Positions 33,147 to 43,951 of a stretch of 64,000 nucleotides of DNA are shown here, in pieces. The DNA is taken from contig NW_024753920.1 of assembly GCF_018991925.1 (NCBI RefSeq), positions 1 through 64,000 on the forward strand, read 5' to 3'. Each line of letters begins with the position of its first letter. The first letter of the stretch is position 1. The notes below the pieces were generated by a model. The model worked only from the letters and a program-made list of their open reading frames with translations. It did no database searches and had not been told where the DNA came from. Origin of the DNA: Homarus americanus (taxonomy: Eukaryota > Arthropoda > Malacostraca > Decapoda > Nephropidae). The translations under genes and the position numbers were made by a program.

Positions 33147-33905
33147 TTAATGGCAACATTGACAAATACTACACGCTCTTGACCCGAGTATAGCTGTCGA
33201 CCCATGTAGCTGTCGACCAATGTAGCTTCCGACACGTGTAGCTCCCGACACGTGTAGCTCCCGACACGTGCAGCTCCCGACACGTGTAGCTCCCGATTTA
33301 TAAATAATTACAAAACACTGTATTTCAAAGTATATAAAGAAACGCACTATATTACCAATGGTAGAAATCCCCTTAAATAAATAAACTCCTGAAATCTTGA
33401 CCAACAAAATATGGTAAACAAACTCTAGCCCCGACCATAAAACAAGTGAGCATCGGAGCGTCAACACTAAGAGGATCGAAGCCGTCCGCGAGCCGTCTTC
33501 TTCGACCCTACAGCACCGCCACAGAAGGGAGACGCCTGTACTAATTTGATTGCGGTCCTGCTGGTGATTTTTAAGTGTCACAATGGGTAGGCCCCCGCCA
33601 GTGAAAAATGATACATGAATCCCTAATGGCGTATACAAGACGGGGGCCAGAGGGACGGGTCGATGCTGCCACCGTGTCCCTACAAGAGGAGTGACACAGC
33701 GTCTGTTATGGTGTATAAATGGACTGTACTGTTCACATTCTATATACTGTAGAGGTGATGATAGTACCTCTGAGTGTGTTACCTTTGCTCTAAATTTTGT
33801 CCATATATGAAACGAAAACAAAACACTAATAACAATAACAAATAATAAAAATAACAATAAAATAAAAATAATAACAATAATAATAACAAATAAAAATAAT
33901 AACAA
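33147..33905 (-). other. 252-codon open frame of unknown status
   Basis: Longest frame in the window not explained wholly by repeats. From the ATG (33905-33903) the first 30 or so residues come from an AAT-rich stretch (Ile/Phe/Val/Leu). Residues about 35-200 have ordinary composition (for example HIWTKFRAKVTHSEVL, FFTGGGLPIVTLKNHQ). The last 35 come from a 16-bp tandem repeat. No domain, motif or family is recognised. A stop-free stretch of this size is not surprising by chance in 64 kb read in six frames. Confidence 0.2.
33190..33297. repeat. Minisatellite, 16-bp unit with CACGTG
   Basis: Seven copies of AGCTCCCGACACGTGT (starts 33192, 33208, 33224, 33240, 33256, 33272, 33288). The last four junctions contain perfect CACGTG E-boxes at 33233, 33249, 33265 and 33281, exactly 16 bp apart. 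The first two units read AGCTGTCGACC and lack it. Confidence 0.95.
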
Positions 33906-33922
33906 CTAACGGTCTGAACAAG

Positions 33923-33988
33923 CTACCGCCCACCACACCTACCACCACTCCCTACCACACCTACCACCACTCCCTACCACACCTACCA
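33923..33988. repeat. Minisatellite, 22-bp unit, 3 copies
   Basis: CCACACCTACCACCACTCCCTA repeated at a 22-bp period. Confidence 0.9.
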
Positions 33989-34300
33989 TCTATAGTGCCG
34001 TGTCTAGTCCATACATCACCCAGCAGGCCCTCACGTCCAAGCTGGTACTGCCTCGTCAACCTCTACTTCTGGACACCCCTAAGCTTAACATCCTAATTCA
34101 TATAACCTAAAATAACCTGTTTGTAATCACCTTGAGAAAACTAACTTATAAACATCAATATACCACAAACCAAGGTATAATCAGTTCAAAATACCAGATT
34201 ATACCATCTTTTAACTTACCATTAACTTACATAGAGTATTTTAAAACGTCCTTTAAATACCACCTCAAAATAACCTAACCTAATCAACCTTACCAGACCC
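33989..34300. other. AT-rich low-copy with short (CCTAA)
   Basis: ATAACCTAACCTAATC at about 34268-34283 is a two-unit telomere-like block. Otherwise nothing recognised. Confidence 0.6.
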
Positions 34301-34500
34301 CTTCAAGAAACGCCTCCCCCTCCCCTTCACCCCTATACCTTTCCCATCCCACTCTTCCTCCCCTTTACCCTTCCCCTCTTCCCATCCCATCCCTCTCCTC
34401 CTCCCCTACCCTTTTCTTCCTACTCCTCTTCCCTCTCCCCTCATCATCCTTTCCCTCCCCCCCTCCCCTCTACCTCCCCTACCCCTCTCCCCCCCCTACC
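34300..34500. repeat. Pyrimidine-rich tract
   Basis: CCCCTTCCC/CTCCTCC repetition. A purine tract of matching style follows at 34672-34760. Confidence 0.85.
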
Positions 34501-34671
34501 TCAGCGACTACAGACACAAAATCCTAGGCATATAAAGTCCCCAAACCCCCGAGAGTAATTAATATTCACAGGAGTTCCCACAATATTTCCACAGGTAATT
34601 TTTTTTTTATTCCAGCTGAGTAATATTATGCAAATTAGTAAAACACATCTATTCAACGTCTTGGATTTAGA

Positions 34672-34760
34672 TGAGGAGAGGAGGGAAGGGGGAGAGGAGG
34701 GGAGGGGGGAGGGGGCAAGGGGAGGGGGTAGGAGAAGAGAGGAGGGGGGGAACAAGGAGT
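34672..34760. repeat. Polypurine tract
   Basis: GGAGGGGAGGGGGGAGGGG-type sequence with long G runs. 34761-35050 is low-copy. Confidence 0.88.
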
Positions 34761-35054
34761 TAAACATAGCCTCCTGAATTAACAAGTAAATCAGTGTTCG
34801 ATTACAGCCGTCACATATAGACAGATAATATCTCCTTCGTTAAATACAAAACTAAAAGTTATGTATCATGATTCATAATTACAAAAAATACAGGAAAAAC
34901 AACAAAATCTAAATACAGGTTGAGAAATACCACACACTCACCTTGAAGGAACACACACAGGCATTACAGAAAGCGTGACACCTTTGAAAATTTCTGACAC
35001 ATGTATGTAAATTTAACACAGCGAAAGGTAGCGATATTTCTAAAGACCTTTGTC

Positions 35055-35062
35055 TGTGTGTG

Positions 35063-35101
<39 letters not shown>
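35055..35101. repeat. (GT)n microsatellite
   Basis: GT repeat with one GC interruption. Confidence 0.97.
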
Positions 35102-35105
<4 letters not shown>

Positions 35106-35159
35106 GAGTGCCTTAGAGGTGACGGATCCTTGAAGAAAACCGCTCCAAGAGATGTCATC

Positions 35160-35489
35160 AGAAGGACCCAGGAAGGCGGCAGACATCAAGAGGGTGGTGG
35201 CGGTCGAAACAAGAGGAGGAAGAGGGGAAGGAGGAGAAGGAAGGAGGAGGAGCGGGAGGAGAAGAAGAAGAAGAAGAAGAAGAAGAAGAAGAAGGGGAGG
35301 AGGATGGGGAGGAGAGTGGTGGTGGTACTCGAAAAAGGGGGAGCGGGGTGGTTGATGGTAGTTGAGTAAGAAGGAAGGGGGGAGGGGTGGTAACTTAGGA
35401 AGGAATAGGACGAGGAGAAGAACTAGAAGGCAGACAGGAGGGTGAGGGGTGGTAGGAAGATGAGGAGAGAGAGAGAGAGAGAGAGAGAG
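35160..35489. repeat. Purine-rich tract with (GAA)n and (GA)n
   Basis: GGAGGA sequence, a clean (GAA)11 at 35261-35293, more purine, and (GA)n at 35465-35489. (CA)n follows at 35516-35535. Confidence 0.93.
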
Positions 35490-35647
35490 GTGATGGATGA
35501 CAGTCAAGTGGTGGTCACACACACACACACACACAACACCTAGGAGCTGCCGCCTGCTAATTAATCATCGTCACCTTCTGGCAAAACACGGGAGGTGCAC
35601 CGACAGGGCCTCCTCCTTCGCCATGTTGATACAGCGACCTCCCTGAC

Positions 35648-35688
35648 ACGAGACCTAACGAGACCTTGCGAGACCTTACGAGAGCTTA
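35648..35688. repeat. ACGAGACCTT repeat, 10-bp unit
   Basis: CGAGACC/CGAGAGC at 35649, 35659, 35669 and 35679. Confidence 0.88.
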
Positions 35689-35776
35689 GTTGATTATCTC
35701 TTCGTACGAGACTCTTGTAATTTGGTGTGTCATCAAATTCACCTAAGATAACTGTTTGTGGTTGAGAGTTCCTTGT

Positions 35777-36075
35777 TGGACACTTCATTCCCGGGACACT
35801 TCATTCTTTGGGACACTTCATTCTTTGGGACACTTCATTCTTTGGGGCACTTCATTCTTTGGGACACTTCATTCTTTGGGGCACTTCATTCTTTGGGACA
35901 CTTCATTCTTTGGGGCACTTCATTCCTGACACTCTATTCGTTGGACACTCTATCTGTGGGACACTTTACTCCTTGGGGATACTCTATTCTTTGGGGCACT
36001 TCATTCTTTGGGACACTTCATTCTTTGGGGCACTTCATTCTTTGGGGCACTTCATTCTTTGGGGCGCTTCATTCA
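35777..36075. repeat. Minisatellite, 17-bp unit, about 17 copies
   Basis: GGACACTTCATTCTTTG at a 17-bp period (CTTCATTC at 35783, 35799, 35816, 35833, 35850, 35867, 35884, 35901, 35918, then a diverged patch, then 35999, 36016, 36033, 36050). GGACAC and GGGCAC variants alternate. All three frames stay open, each reading the same 17-residue cycle (for example GHFILWDTSFFGTLHSL). Confidence 0.97.
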
Positions 36076-36112
36076 AGGAAGATAAAGATCACACCGAATC
36101 CATTTTTCTCTG

Positions 36113-36195
36113 GTTAGGTTAGGTTAGTTTTGATTATGTTTGGTTTAGGTTAGGTTAGGTTAAGTTGAGTCAAGTTGTTAAGTTAGTTAGGTTAT
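36113..36195 (+). repeat. Degenerate (TTAGG)n interstitial block
   Basis: GGTTAGGTTAGGTTAG, a diverged gap, GGTTTAGGTTAGGTTAGGTT, then AAGTTGAGTCAAGTT-type decay. Confidence 0.88.
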
Positions 36196-36206
36196 AATAG
36201 ATTGTC

Positions 36207-36223
36207 AGGTCAGAGTCAGGTCA
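36207..36223 (+). promoter_or_regulatory. AGGTCA direct repeat, 5-nt spacer (DR5)
   Basis: AGGTCA at 36207-36212 and 36218-36223 with spacer GAGTC. A perfect nuclear-receptor-type DR5 by sequence. Function is inference. Confidence 0.35.
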
Positions 36224-36394
36224 GCTAAAACACTCCACCTGTTTTCACTCTGTATAACATGCCAACACAACCCATGACCAGCCCCCACGCCGGACAAATC
36301 TGAATCTATCTGTCTCTCATGATTCTCCACAGCCCCACCCAGACACCAACACCACCTACGAAAACACGACCAACTCTCAGGGGCGTCAGACTTA

Positions 36395-36865
36395 ACACGA
36401 GGGGAGGGGGAGAGGTGGATGGGGGGAGGGGGAGTGAGAGAATGGATGAGGGGGTGGATGGGGGGCTCTATCCTTAACATATGATTGAGGCAATAACGGA
36501 GGTGCATTAGATCCTCTGTACAGTGAATGATGAGCTGGCGCAGTGAGGGGAGAGGAGGGAAGGGGTGGTGAAGGAGGAGAGGTAGGGAGAGGGGTGGGAG
36601 GAGAGGGAAGAGGAGGGGTGAGGGGAGGGAAGGATGAGGTTGGGGTAGGATGGGAGGTTAGAGGAGGGTGGGTGAAGGAGGGGAGAGGAGGGAAGAGGGT
36701 GAGGGAGGATAGGGAGGAAGAAGGAAGATAAGGGAGGATGGGAAGGAGGGATGGGGATGGGAAGGGAGAGGAGGGATGGCGAGGAGCTGAAGGAGGAATG
36801 AGGAGGGATGGTGAGGGGAGGGGTAGGAGGGAATAGGGGAGGGAAGGCGAAGGAAGAGGAAAGAA
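36395..36865. repeat. Polypurine tract, two blocks
   Basis: GGGGGAGGG at 36395-36470 and GGGAGAGGAGGG at 36543-36862 around about 70 bp of low-copy DNA. Confidence 0.88.
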
Positions 36866-37114
36866 TAATTGTTTTTTTTCTCCCTTGATCTCTTCGATAT
36901 CTCTTCACCGTCACTCTTCTTCCTTCTCTACCAACAACAAAAGCTTCTAGAACTCACCAACCACACACCCACCAGCCAAAAACCTCCCAAACCGCCCTAG
37001 TACCCTGGCGGTGAAGGCGAGCGTCACCCATCATCAACATTCCGGTCCAGCCTCGCCTGATGACCCACCACCACGAGTCCTGAGTATCCTCCTGCCATCC
37101 TACTCCTCGATACT

Positions 37115-37210
37115 AAGGGAGGGGTAGGAAGGATGGAGGGGGGGGAGGGGAGAGGGAAGGAGGGAGGGGAGGTAAGGGAGGGGAGGATAGAAGGAAAGAA
37201 GGAAGGAGCG
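37115..37210. repeat. Polypurine tract
   Basis: GGAGGGGGGGGAGGGG-type sequence. 36866-37114 is low-copy. Confidence 0.88.
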
Positions 37211-37352
37211 TCTAGGATATTTCTCGCTTCTACAGTATGTATCTCTCTTCACAAACTGAGAGAGAGAGACTTAGGGGCCACCACAACCACCTGACGCAGA
37301 GGAGGACACACTGGAGCACATACCGGTACACCACCAGCAGTAAAGGCAGCCC

Positions 37353-37460
37353 TTCCCCAGTCCTCAGTCCCTCCCCAGCCTTCAGCCCCTCCCCAGCCCC
37401 TCCCCAGCCCTCCCCAGTCCCCTCCCAGCCTTCAGCCCCCTCCCCCAGCCCTCTCGCCCA
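37353..37460. repeat. C-rich CCTCCCCAGCC minisatellite
   Basis: CCTCCCCAGCC, CTTCAGCCC and CCCCAGTCC units at 10-22 bp. The + frame reads Ser/Pro and is not called as a gene. Confidence 0.85.
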
Positions 37461-37584
37461 TAAGTCAGCCTCTAGTCCCCTCCTTCCTCGTAATTATGTA
37501 CCACTGTGACGTCATTTCCGGCCGTCGTCTCTACGGTGCAGCCAATATTAATAACCCATTAGTGGATATCTTACGGGCTGGCGG

Positions 37585-37588
<4 letters not shown>

Positions 37589-37636
<48 letters not shown>
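37589..37636. repeat. (GT)n microsatellite
   Basis: Twenty-four perfect GT units. Confidence 0.98.
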
Positions 37637-37639
<3 letters not shown>

Positions 37640-37839
37640 AGCGTGTCGGTGGAGGAATGGTATATAGGTGAATGAAGATGTGCCTGAGATGGTAGAGTAA
37701 ATAGGTGAGACGTGAGGGTAAGGGATGATACCTACTAAGGAATAGGTAAATGGTTAGAAGGCGACAGGTGTGGTCAAGGGCCGTGGGTACTGAAGAGGAG
37801 GTCGGGATAGGTGAGCCAAGGATGGTAAGGATGGTGTTT

Positions 37840-38006
37840 GCTGGGTTGGCATGTGTGAGGGTGATGTGCGTGGGTGTGTAGGGGTGTGTGGGGATGTGTT
37901 AGGGATGGGGGAGGGGTGTGTGGGGAATGTGTAGGGGGTGGTGTGAGGGGAATGTGTGACGATGTGTGTCGGGAAAGGGTGGGATGTGTGTGTGTGTGTG
38001 TGTGTG
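37840..38006. repeat. G/T-rich degenerate repeat ending in (GT)n
   Basis: GGGGATGTGTGAG/GGGAATGTGTAG phrases, then (GT)n at 37986-38006. Confidence 0.85.
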
Positions 38007-38020
38007 ATCAACACCCTTGA

Positions 38021-38187
38021 CAACCCACACAAAGACCCACGTCAACCCACACCAAGACCCATGACAACCCACACCAAGATTCACGTCAACCCACACCAAG
38101 ACCCATGACAACCCACACCAAGACCCATGACAACCCACACCAAGATTCACGTCAACCCACACCAAGACCCATGACAACCCACACCTT
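38021..38187. repeat. Minisatellite, 22-bp unit with 66-bp higher order
   Basis: CAACCCACACCAAGACCCAT plus GA. Starts at 38021, 38043, 38065, 38087, 38109, 38131, 38153 and 38175. Unit endings run ACGT, ATGA, TTCACGT, ATGA, ATGA, TTCACGT, ATGA, so units 3-5 and 6-8 form a 66-bp trimer repeat. Confidence 0.96.
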
Positions 38188-38269
38188 AATAGGTCATATC
38201 ACAAAGAAATAACCACTAATATGTCACCCTTTAACAGAACATTTGAACCCTCATTAACAAGAGGTGAGT

Positions 38270-38440
38270 AGGGTGGGCAGAGGAGGAAGGGAGAAAATAA
38301 GATAAAAAGTAAGTGCAAGAAGGGAAAGGGAGGGGAGGGAAGGGAAAGAATCAAATGAGAAGGAAGGGGAAGAGGAAGGAAATAAGGTAAATGAGGAGAG
38401 GAGAGGATAGGAGAGAGAGAGACGAGAGGAAGGTTGAAGT
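38270..38440. repeat. Polypurine tract
   Basis: GGAAGGGAGAAAATAAGATAA to GGAGAGGAGAGG. Confidence 0.82.
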
Positions 38441-38528
38441 AGAAGGACATTGGGTAATTAGTAAGAGGTGAACGACTAAGACAACCTGGAAATAATCGCC
38501 TGGAGATAGTAACCCCTGGGCTAACACG

Positions 38529-38740
38529 GCGTGGTGGTGGTAGTGGTGGTGGTAGAGGAGGAGGAGGAGGTGGTGGGGGAGGAAGAGATGGAGGTGGTGG
38601 AGGAGGAAGAAGTGGTGGGGGAGGAAGAGGTGGAGGTAGTGGAGGAAGAGGTGGAGGTGGTGGAGGAAGAGGTGGAGGTGGTGGAGGAGGAGGAGGAGGA
38701 AGAGGTGGTAGTGGGAGAGAATGAGGTGGTGGTCGTTGTG
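38529..38740. repeat. GGT/GGA trinucleotide array with 21-bp units
   Basis: GTGGTGGAGGAAGAGGTGGA-type units recurring at about 21 bp. Frames are Val/Glu (plus) or Ser/Thr (minus) and follow the repeat. Confidence 0.93.
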
Positions 38741-38765
38741 GTGGGAAAAGAGGGATACCCTGCTA

Positions 38766-38792
38766 ACACACACACACACACACACACACACC
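38766..38792. repeat. (CA)n microsatellite
   Basis: Thirteen CA units. 38793-39330 is low-copy apart from (GA)n at 38988-39007. Confidence 0.96.
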
Positions 38793-39329
38793 ATACTCTC
38801 AGTGGTTCCATCAACACAAGACTCAAAGCGGGTACTCACACCTTCAACCCAAACAGTGGCACACAATTACCACTGGGCGGGCACCTTCAGTAGTGCTAAT
38901 AACACGGCCAGATTAACACCCGCCCGCTTCCCATACTAATGAGCGGACATCAAAGCCCTCCGTCCCGCTGATGGCTTCTCCAGTGTGTGTGAGAGAGAGA
39001 GAGAGAGTCATTGCAGGAGCTATTCAAATGGCCTGACCAAGAGCCAGTGTTAAGTTTAATCGTGGCTTAAATGGTTGTGAAAACGACATGAGCAACAGAA
39101 GGGGGAATTACCGTTAACAGAGATTCTTTATACTGTTAACAGGACTTGCTTCAGGTCTTATGTACTCTTGTCAAAATGTCAACCGTTCAACAGAGTAATG
39201 AGAGTAATCGTTCAACGGGACAACAGACTGACGAAAGCACATCATTTGAAACAAAACGGTAAACAACGGGAGAGTGCCAGGGAAGAGGGCCAGGGTGGCA
39301 CTCTAGCGAAAGGGGCGACTGTAAATAGA

Positions 39330-40117
39330 TAATTGTTGAGAGAGGGTGAGAGAAGAGGTGAGGCGAGTGGTAAGTACAACGAGGGAGAGGAAGGAGGAGA
39401 GAAGGAAGACGAGGAGAAGGAGGACTAGGAGGAAAAAACAGGAGAGGAAGAAATTTAAAAAAAGAAAGGAAGAAAATGGAAGAGTAAGAAACGAAGTAAA
39501 ATGAGAAAAACAGTCGGAGGGAGAAGAGGAAACGGAAAAAATGGATGAGGAAAAATAATATGAAAGAGGAGGAAAAAGAAAAGGAAAACTGAAATGATAG
39601 GACGAATAAATGCAGCAACGTAGAAAGAGGAAATAAAATGAAAGGGAAGACTACGAAGGAAAGGAAAGAAAAGAAGATGAAAGAGGGGGAAGAAATAAGG
39701 GCAGGAGAGGGGAAAGAAATAAAGGAGAGGGGGAAATAAATAAGGAGAGATAAGAAAATGAAGGAGGAACAACATGTGAACTAGGGGAGAGGGAAGAAAT
39801 GAGAAAAGGAGACAATGGGAACTAGGAAGATGACGAGAGAAAGGTGAAGAAGAAGAAGAAGAAGAAATAGGGTGAGGGAAGGAGTGCAAGCAGAGGAAAT
39901 GAAGTGAGGGGAAAGTGCAAGAGGCATAGGTGAGGAAATGAGGGGAAAAGGAGGAAATGAGACGAAGGGGAACGGAATGAGAGGAAGGGACAGAGTAAAT
40001 GGGGTAAAGTGAGGGATTAAGAGAGAGAGAGAGAGAGAGACATCACCATCACTCTCCCTCAGTCTCTCTCTATCTCCCTCCATCGGCGTCCCTCCATCTC
40101 TCTCCCCCCCCCCCCTT
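39330..40117. repeat. Long purine-rich tract, (GA)n, then pyrimidine arm
   Basis: A/G-rich for about 690 bp, (GA)n at 40020-40040, then CTCCCTC sequence ending in a C12 run near 40106. Frames are Phe/Leu/Ser low complexity. Confidence 0.85.
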
Positions 40118-40203
40118 GTTTGATCAGCCGTAATAGCCACACTTTTCAAGTTCTTTAACTCAGTTTCAATATCAAAGTATTCCTATCGAAAATTGACTCT
40201 ACC

Positions 40204-40360
40204 GGGGGGAGACTGGAGGGGAGAGAGAGGGGAGAAAGGGAGGGAAGGGTGAGGGGAGGAGGAGGAGGGGTGAGGAGAGGGTGAGAGGAGAGGGGAAGGT
40301 GATGGAAGGGGGATGGTGAGGAGGAGGAGGGGGAGGATGGGGAGGAGGGGAGACTTCAAA
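40204..40360. repeat. Polypurine tract
   Basis: GGGGAGAGAGAGGGG and GAGGAGGAGGAGG sequence. Confidence 0.9.
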
Positions 40361-40547
40361 GCTCCCCTGTTTACCCCCGCAGGCCGGAAGTGACGTCACT
40401 CCCCTTTTCCATCGTTAATTCGTCAGGATATGAGATGCAGGACGTAGGATTTTATACATATTTTCCCTCCTGCAGGTTACTATAGGTTGACACTCAGGTC
40501 ACTACAGATCTGACGTCAAATCTTCATAATTACAGAAAATTAAGCTG

Positions 40548-40583
40548 TATGTATGTATGTATGTATGTATGTATGTATGTATA
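40548..40583. repeat. (TATG)n microsatellite
   Basis: Nine TATG units. Confidence 0.97.
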
Positions 40584-40799
40584 TCCAAGTATTCTATACC
40601 TCACCAATACTATAAGGCACCATTATCAGTGACACTTGGCTTACGGTCGAGACATAACGCCACAAGATAATGGTCAAGGTATACTGCCCAATTATACGTG
40701 GCCAGGTGTTGTGGTTAATGCCTACAGTGCCAAGTGCCGACAAAAGCGACACTTACGGTTCCCACAGTGCCGAGTGCCACAAACAAGTGATATTCATAA

Positions 40800-41115
40800 C
40801 AGGAGTAGCACCAATACTTCATCACTACAACGCCAATAACACCATTACGACAAATCCAATAACACTTTTATCACCATTATGACGACGCCAATAACACCAT
40901 TGCTATGTTATCATCACCATAGCACATTACCAACACCACCTCTACCACTACCACACCATCACCACACAACATCAACACCTCACAACATCAACATCACCAC
41001 ATCAACATCACCACATCAACATCACCACACCACCATCACCACACCAACACCACACAACACCAACACCAAACAACAACACCACACCATCCAACACCACCAC
41101 ACCAACACCATGAGC
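40800..41115. repeat. ACC/CAA-rich degenerate repeat
   Basis: AACATCAACATCACCACATC and CACCACACCAACACC phrases, strongest at 40965-41110. Confidence 0.88.
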
Positions 41116-41278
41116 ACCAATAAAACGCATGAAAAAAATACACTCAACAGTAACGCCAGAATGAGATGGTACCTCCAGCAAGCACTGTAATATCTGAGTT
41201 GAAAAATAAAATAATGATGTGCTGTGTCTCTAGGTTGGTAATACTGCAAATGGAACACGTAGATGGAAAATCAGATGG

Positions 41279-41310
41279 TAGTAATAGTAGTAGTAGTAGT
41301 AGTAGTAGGA
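41279..41310. repeat. (GTA)n microsatellite
   Basis: About ten GTA units. 41311-41640 is low-copy with (CCTA)4 at about 41418-41435 and no supported gene. Confidence 0.94.
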
Positions 41311-41641
41311 GACATAATAGCCGTAGTAGCAATAATAGTCGCAGGAGTAAACGACTGGAGGCGTGAAGGTAATATCAGGTACAATCAATCAATACCAAGG
41401 CGGGCGGGAAGACCTACCTTACCTACCTACCTACCTGACGAGGAGAAGGACCCTACTCGTCACACACCTGTCAACAGTGGTCACTCCTACACCAAATGGC
41501 AATGTGAGAGACGCCCTTACCACCCTCGTGTGTTAAGTGCTATAAATCCTTACCTGGGTGAGCGGCTCAACCTGTCGTAAACACCGCGCTTCAATTCAAT
41601 TAAGAAACTGAGGAGGACATAATTTAGCAATATGTCTTCTC

Positions 41642-41642
<1 letters not shown>

Positions 41643-41680
<38 letters not shown>
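41643..41680. repeat. (GT)n microsatellite
   Basis: About 18 perfect GT units. Confidence 0.97.
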
Positions 41681-41682
<2 letters not shown>

Positions 41683-41753
41683 GAAAATGAAACGAGGATT
41701 TGTCGTCAGCTGTGATACTTCCAGGCTCGTGTTGTCTCTCTCGATATTAATAT

Positions 41754-41916
41754 TTGGCGATTTTTTTTTAATTTGGCGAGAAAAATGTCTGGTAATTTGT
41801 GATATTATTCTCCAATATATAATGCACCAATTTTTTCAAGGTAACTTTATAATTCAACGAATAAATTAATAACAAGAGATTGATATTTTTCTTTACTTTG
41901 CGAATATTTTGGCGAG
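41754..41916. repeat. TTTGGCGA words (inverse of the 11.2-11.7 kb word)
   Basis: ATTTGGCGA at 41752-41760, ATTTGGCGAGAAAAA at 41771 and TTTTGGCGAGAACG at 41907. These are the reverse complement of TCGCCAAA, clustered here on the opposite strand. Confidence 0.6.
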
Positions 41917-42232
41917 AACGTTTTAATTATTACGATAAACTATAAAATACGATACAGGAGGTTAAGATGCTCCAGCAGATAAGTACAGTTATGGGTTGTT
42001 ATAATACTAGTAATGAAGCAATTTAATTAAAAAAACATTTCACAATATTCAATTAAGGATACATCACAAAGCCTAATTAATGACGTATTACAGTAATTAA
42101 AGAACAAAATATTACAGTAACCAAGTAATGAAACATTAAATAAATACGACTTAATATTCAGCTACTTTTACGGAAACTAAAAAACCCAGCCAGTGAGAAA
42201 ATTAAGAAAATTAAGTTAGTTTCACACTTTAG

Positions 42233-42234
<2 letters not shown>
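41917..42234. other. AT-rich low-copy sequence
   Basis: AATTAA-rich, with ATTACAGTAA twice near 42091 and 42110. Nothing recognised. Confidence 0.55.

Positions 42235-42288
<54 letters not shown>
42235..42288. repeat. (CT)n microsatellite
   Basis: Twenty-six CT units. Confidence 0.98.
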
Positions 42289-42293
<5 letters not shown>

Positions 42294-42429
42294 TACGAGG
42301 GATATAAACCCCTTCAGAGAGGACCTCCATAAAGTTCACTTCTTCAGGAGGCGAAAATCTTCCCAATTCTGCACCAAATTCAGGCAAAATACTTGAAATA
42401 TATGAGGAAGGAGTTTATGACCTCCGTGT

Positions 42430-42740
42430 TATGAGCTGGGCTGAGGCGGAGGATGGGGAGATAGGAAGGGAGAGAAGCAATGGAATAGGGAGGGGGAAAA
42501 GGAATCATATAGGGGGTATGGTGGTGGAAAGAGAGGGGGGGGTAGGAGGGAGGTGGTAATGTGGGGATAGAGAGGGTGGTGTGGTGGTAGTGAAGGGATA
42601 GGAGAGATGGAGATGGGAGAGAAGGAATGGAATAGGGGATAGTGGTGGAGCAAGGATATGGATCATGGTGGGATGGAATGTGATAGGGGATGGGGATGAT
42701 TGGATAGGGAGGGAGGGAGGAGGGAGGGAGGAGGAGGAGG
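42430..42740. repeat. G/A-rich degenerate repeat
   Basis: GGAATAGGG, GATAGGAGAGATGGAGATGG and GGGAGGGAGGA phrases. Confidence 0.8.
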
Positions 42741-42745
42741 AACTA

Positions 42746-42746
<1 letters not shown>

Positions 42747-42800
<54 letters not shown>

Positions 42801-42801
42801 C
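42747..42801. repeat. (CA)n microsatellite
   Basis: CA repeat with one CG step near 42793. Confidence 0.97.
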
Positions 42802-42980
42802 AAGCTCCCCCTTACAGCCTCAACAACTACCATCGACCACACCTGACAACGTGTAAACATCAACACACGGCTCGTACGTCAGGCAACACAATATACAACG
42901 ACGCAACACAACACCACAACATGTCCATCAAGATTGTTTTGTTTTTACATAGAATTTCATATATGGGTTGGGATATTGTC

Positions 42981-43157
42981 TTTCTGTCTGTCTCACTGTC
43001 TCCCTGTCTCTCCCTGTGTCTGTCTGTCTGTCTCTCTGTCTCCCTGTCTCTCCCTGTGTCTGTCTGTCTGTCTCTCTGTCTCCCTGTCTCTCCCTGTGTC
43101 TGTCTGTCTGTCTCTCTGTCTCCCTGTCTCTCCCTGTGTCTGTCTGTCTGTCTCTCC
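42981..43157. repeat. Minisatellite, 40-bp unit, 4.4 copies
   Basis: Unit starts TGTCTGTCTGTCTCTCTGTC at 43021, 43061, 43101 and 43141 (exact 40-bp period). The first copy at 42981 has two changes. Internal copies appear identical. Confidence 0.97.
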
Positions 43158-43565
43158 TAGTAAGTAATAAAGGAATATTTATTTTGACTAAATATTTAAA
43201 CAGTAAAACCTTGAACACATCCTTGACGAATATTAGAGACAGGGAGAGAGCCAACTTGTAAACAGTCTCACACCCCTAATATAACCCCCTTAACAAAACA
43301 AGATCACAAGTGTTATCACCGCAACTGTTTTTAAAGTAAGATAACCAGAACAAAAATAAGTTTATACTGTATATAAATTACTGGCAACTTTATTTATGAA
43401 AGCCAAAGCCACGCTACACAATCCCCCCCCCCGGCCATTAAGCTATACAACAGAGCACCCATATAGTTACCAGTAAAGGAAAACAAATAAAAAAAAGTCA
43501 AAATAAAAATAAAATGCAAATTAGACGCGAAGACAAACATAAAATACGCACAAACCACGTTCAGG
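43158..43565. other. A-rich low-copy sequence
   Basis: Includes a C9-10 run near 43424. Nothing recognised. Confidence 0.55.

Positions 43566-43627
<62 letters not shown>
43566..43627. repeat. (CT)n microsatellite
   Basis: CT repeat with one TAT interruption. Confidence 0.97.
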
Positions 43628-43630
<3 letters not shown>

Positions 43631-43951
43631 ACCAAAACGAAAATAAGTTTATCACCACAAACACAATTTCAGGACGTAATGGTTTAAACCAATATTCGAT
43701 AAAAAATAATAATTCTTCACAATGTTACAGCACAAACTAACAATTTGTACAGGTAAACTGGTTTAGCCAAGACTGGAGATAAAACAAACACAATTTATAG
43801 AAAGAAAATAGTTTTATTCTTCAACAAAAACAAACTTCAAGACAGGTAGACTCTTAAGGTATTATAACAACAATAATAATATCAAAACACAACAAGAAAA
43901 ACATGATTTTTGATAGATGAAGAGATATGTAGACTTTCTGACGATATCTAA

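Noticed and set aside
38021..38187. Regular 22-bp repeats considered as a CRISPR array
   Set aside because: Units are contiguous with no unique spacers, and the context is eukaryotic.
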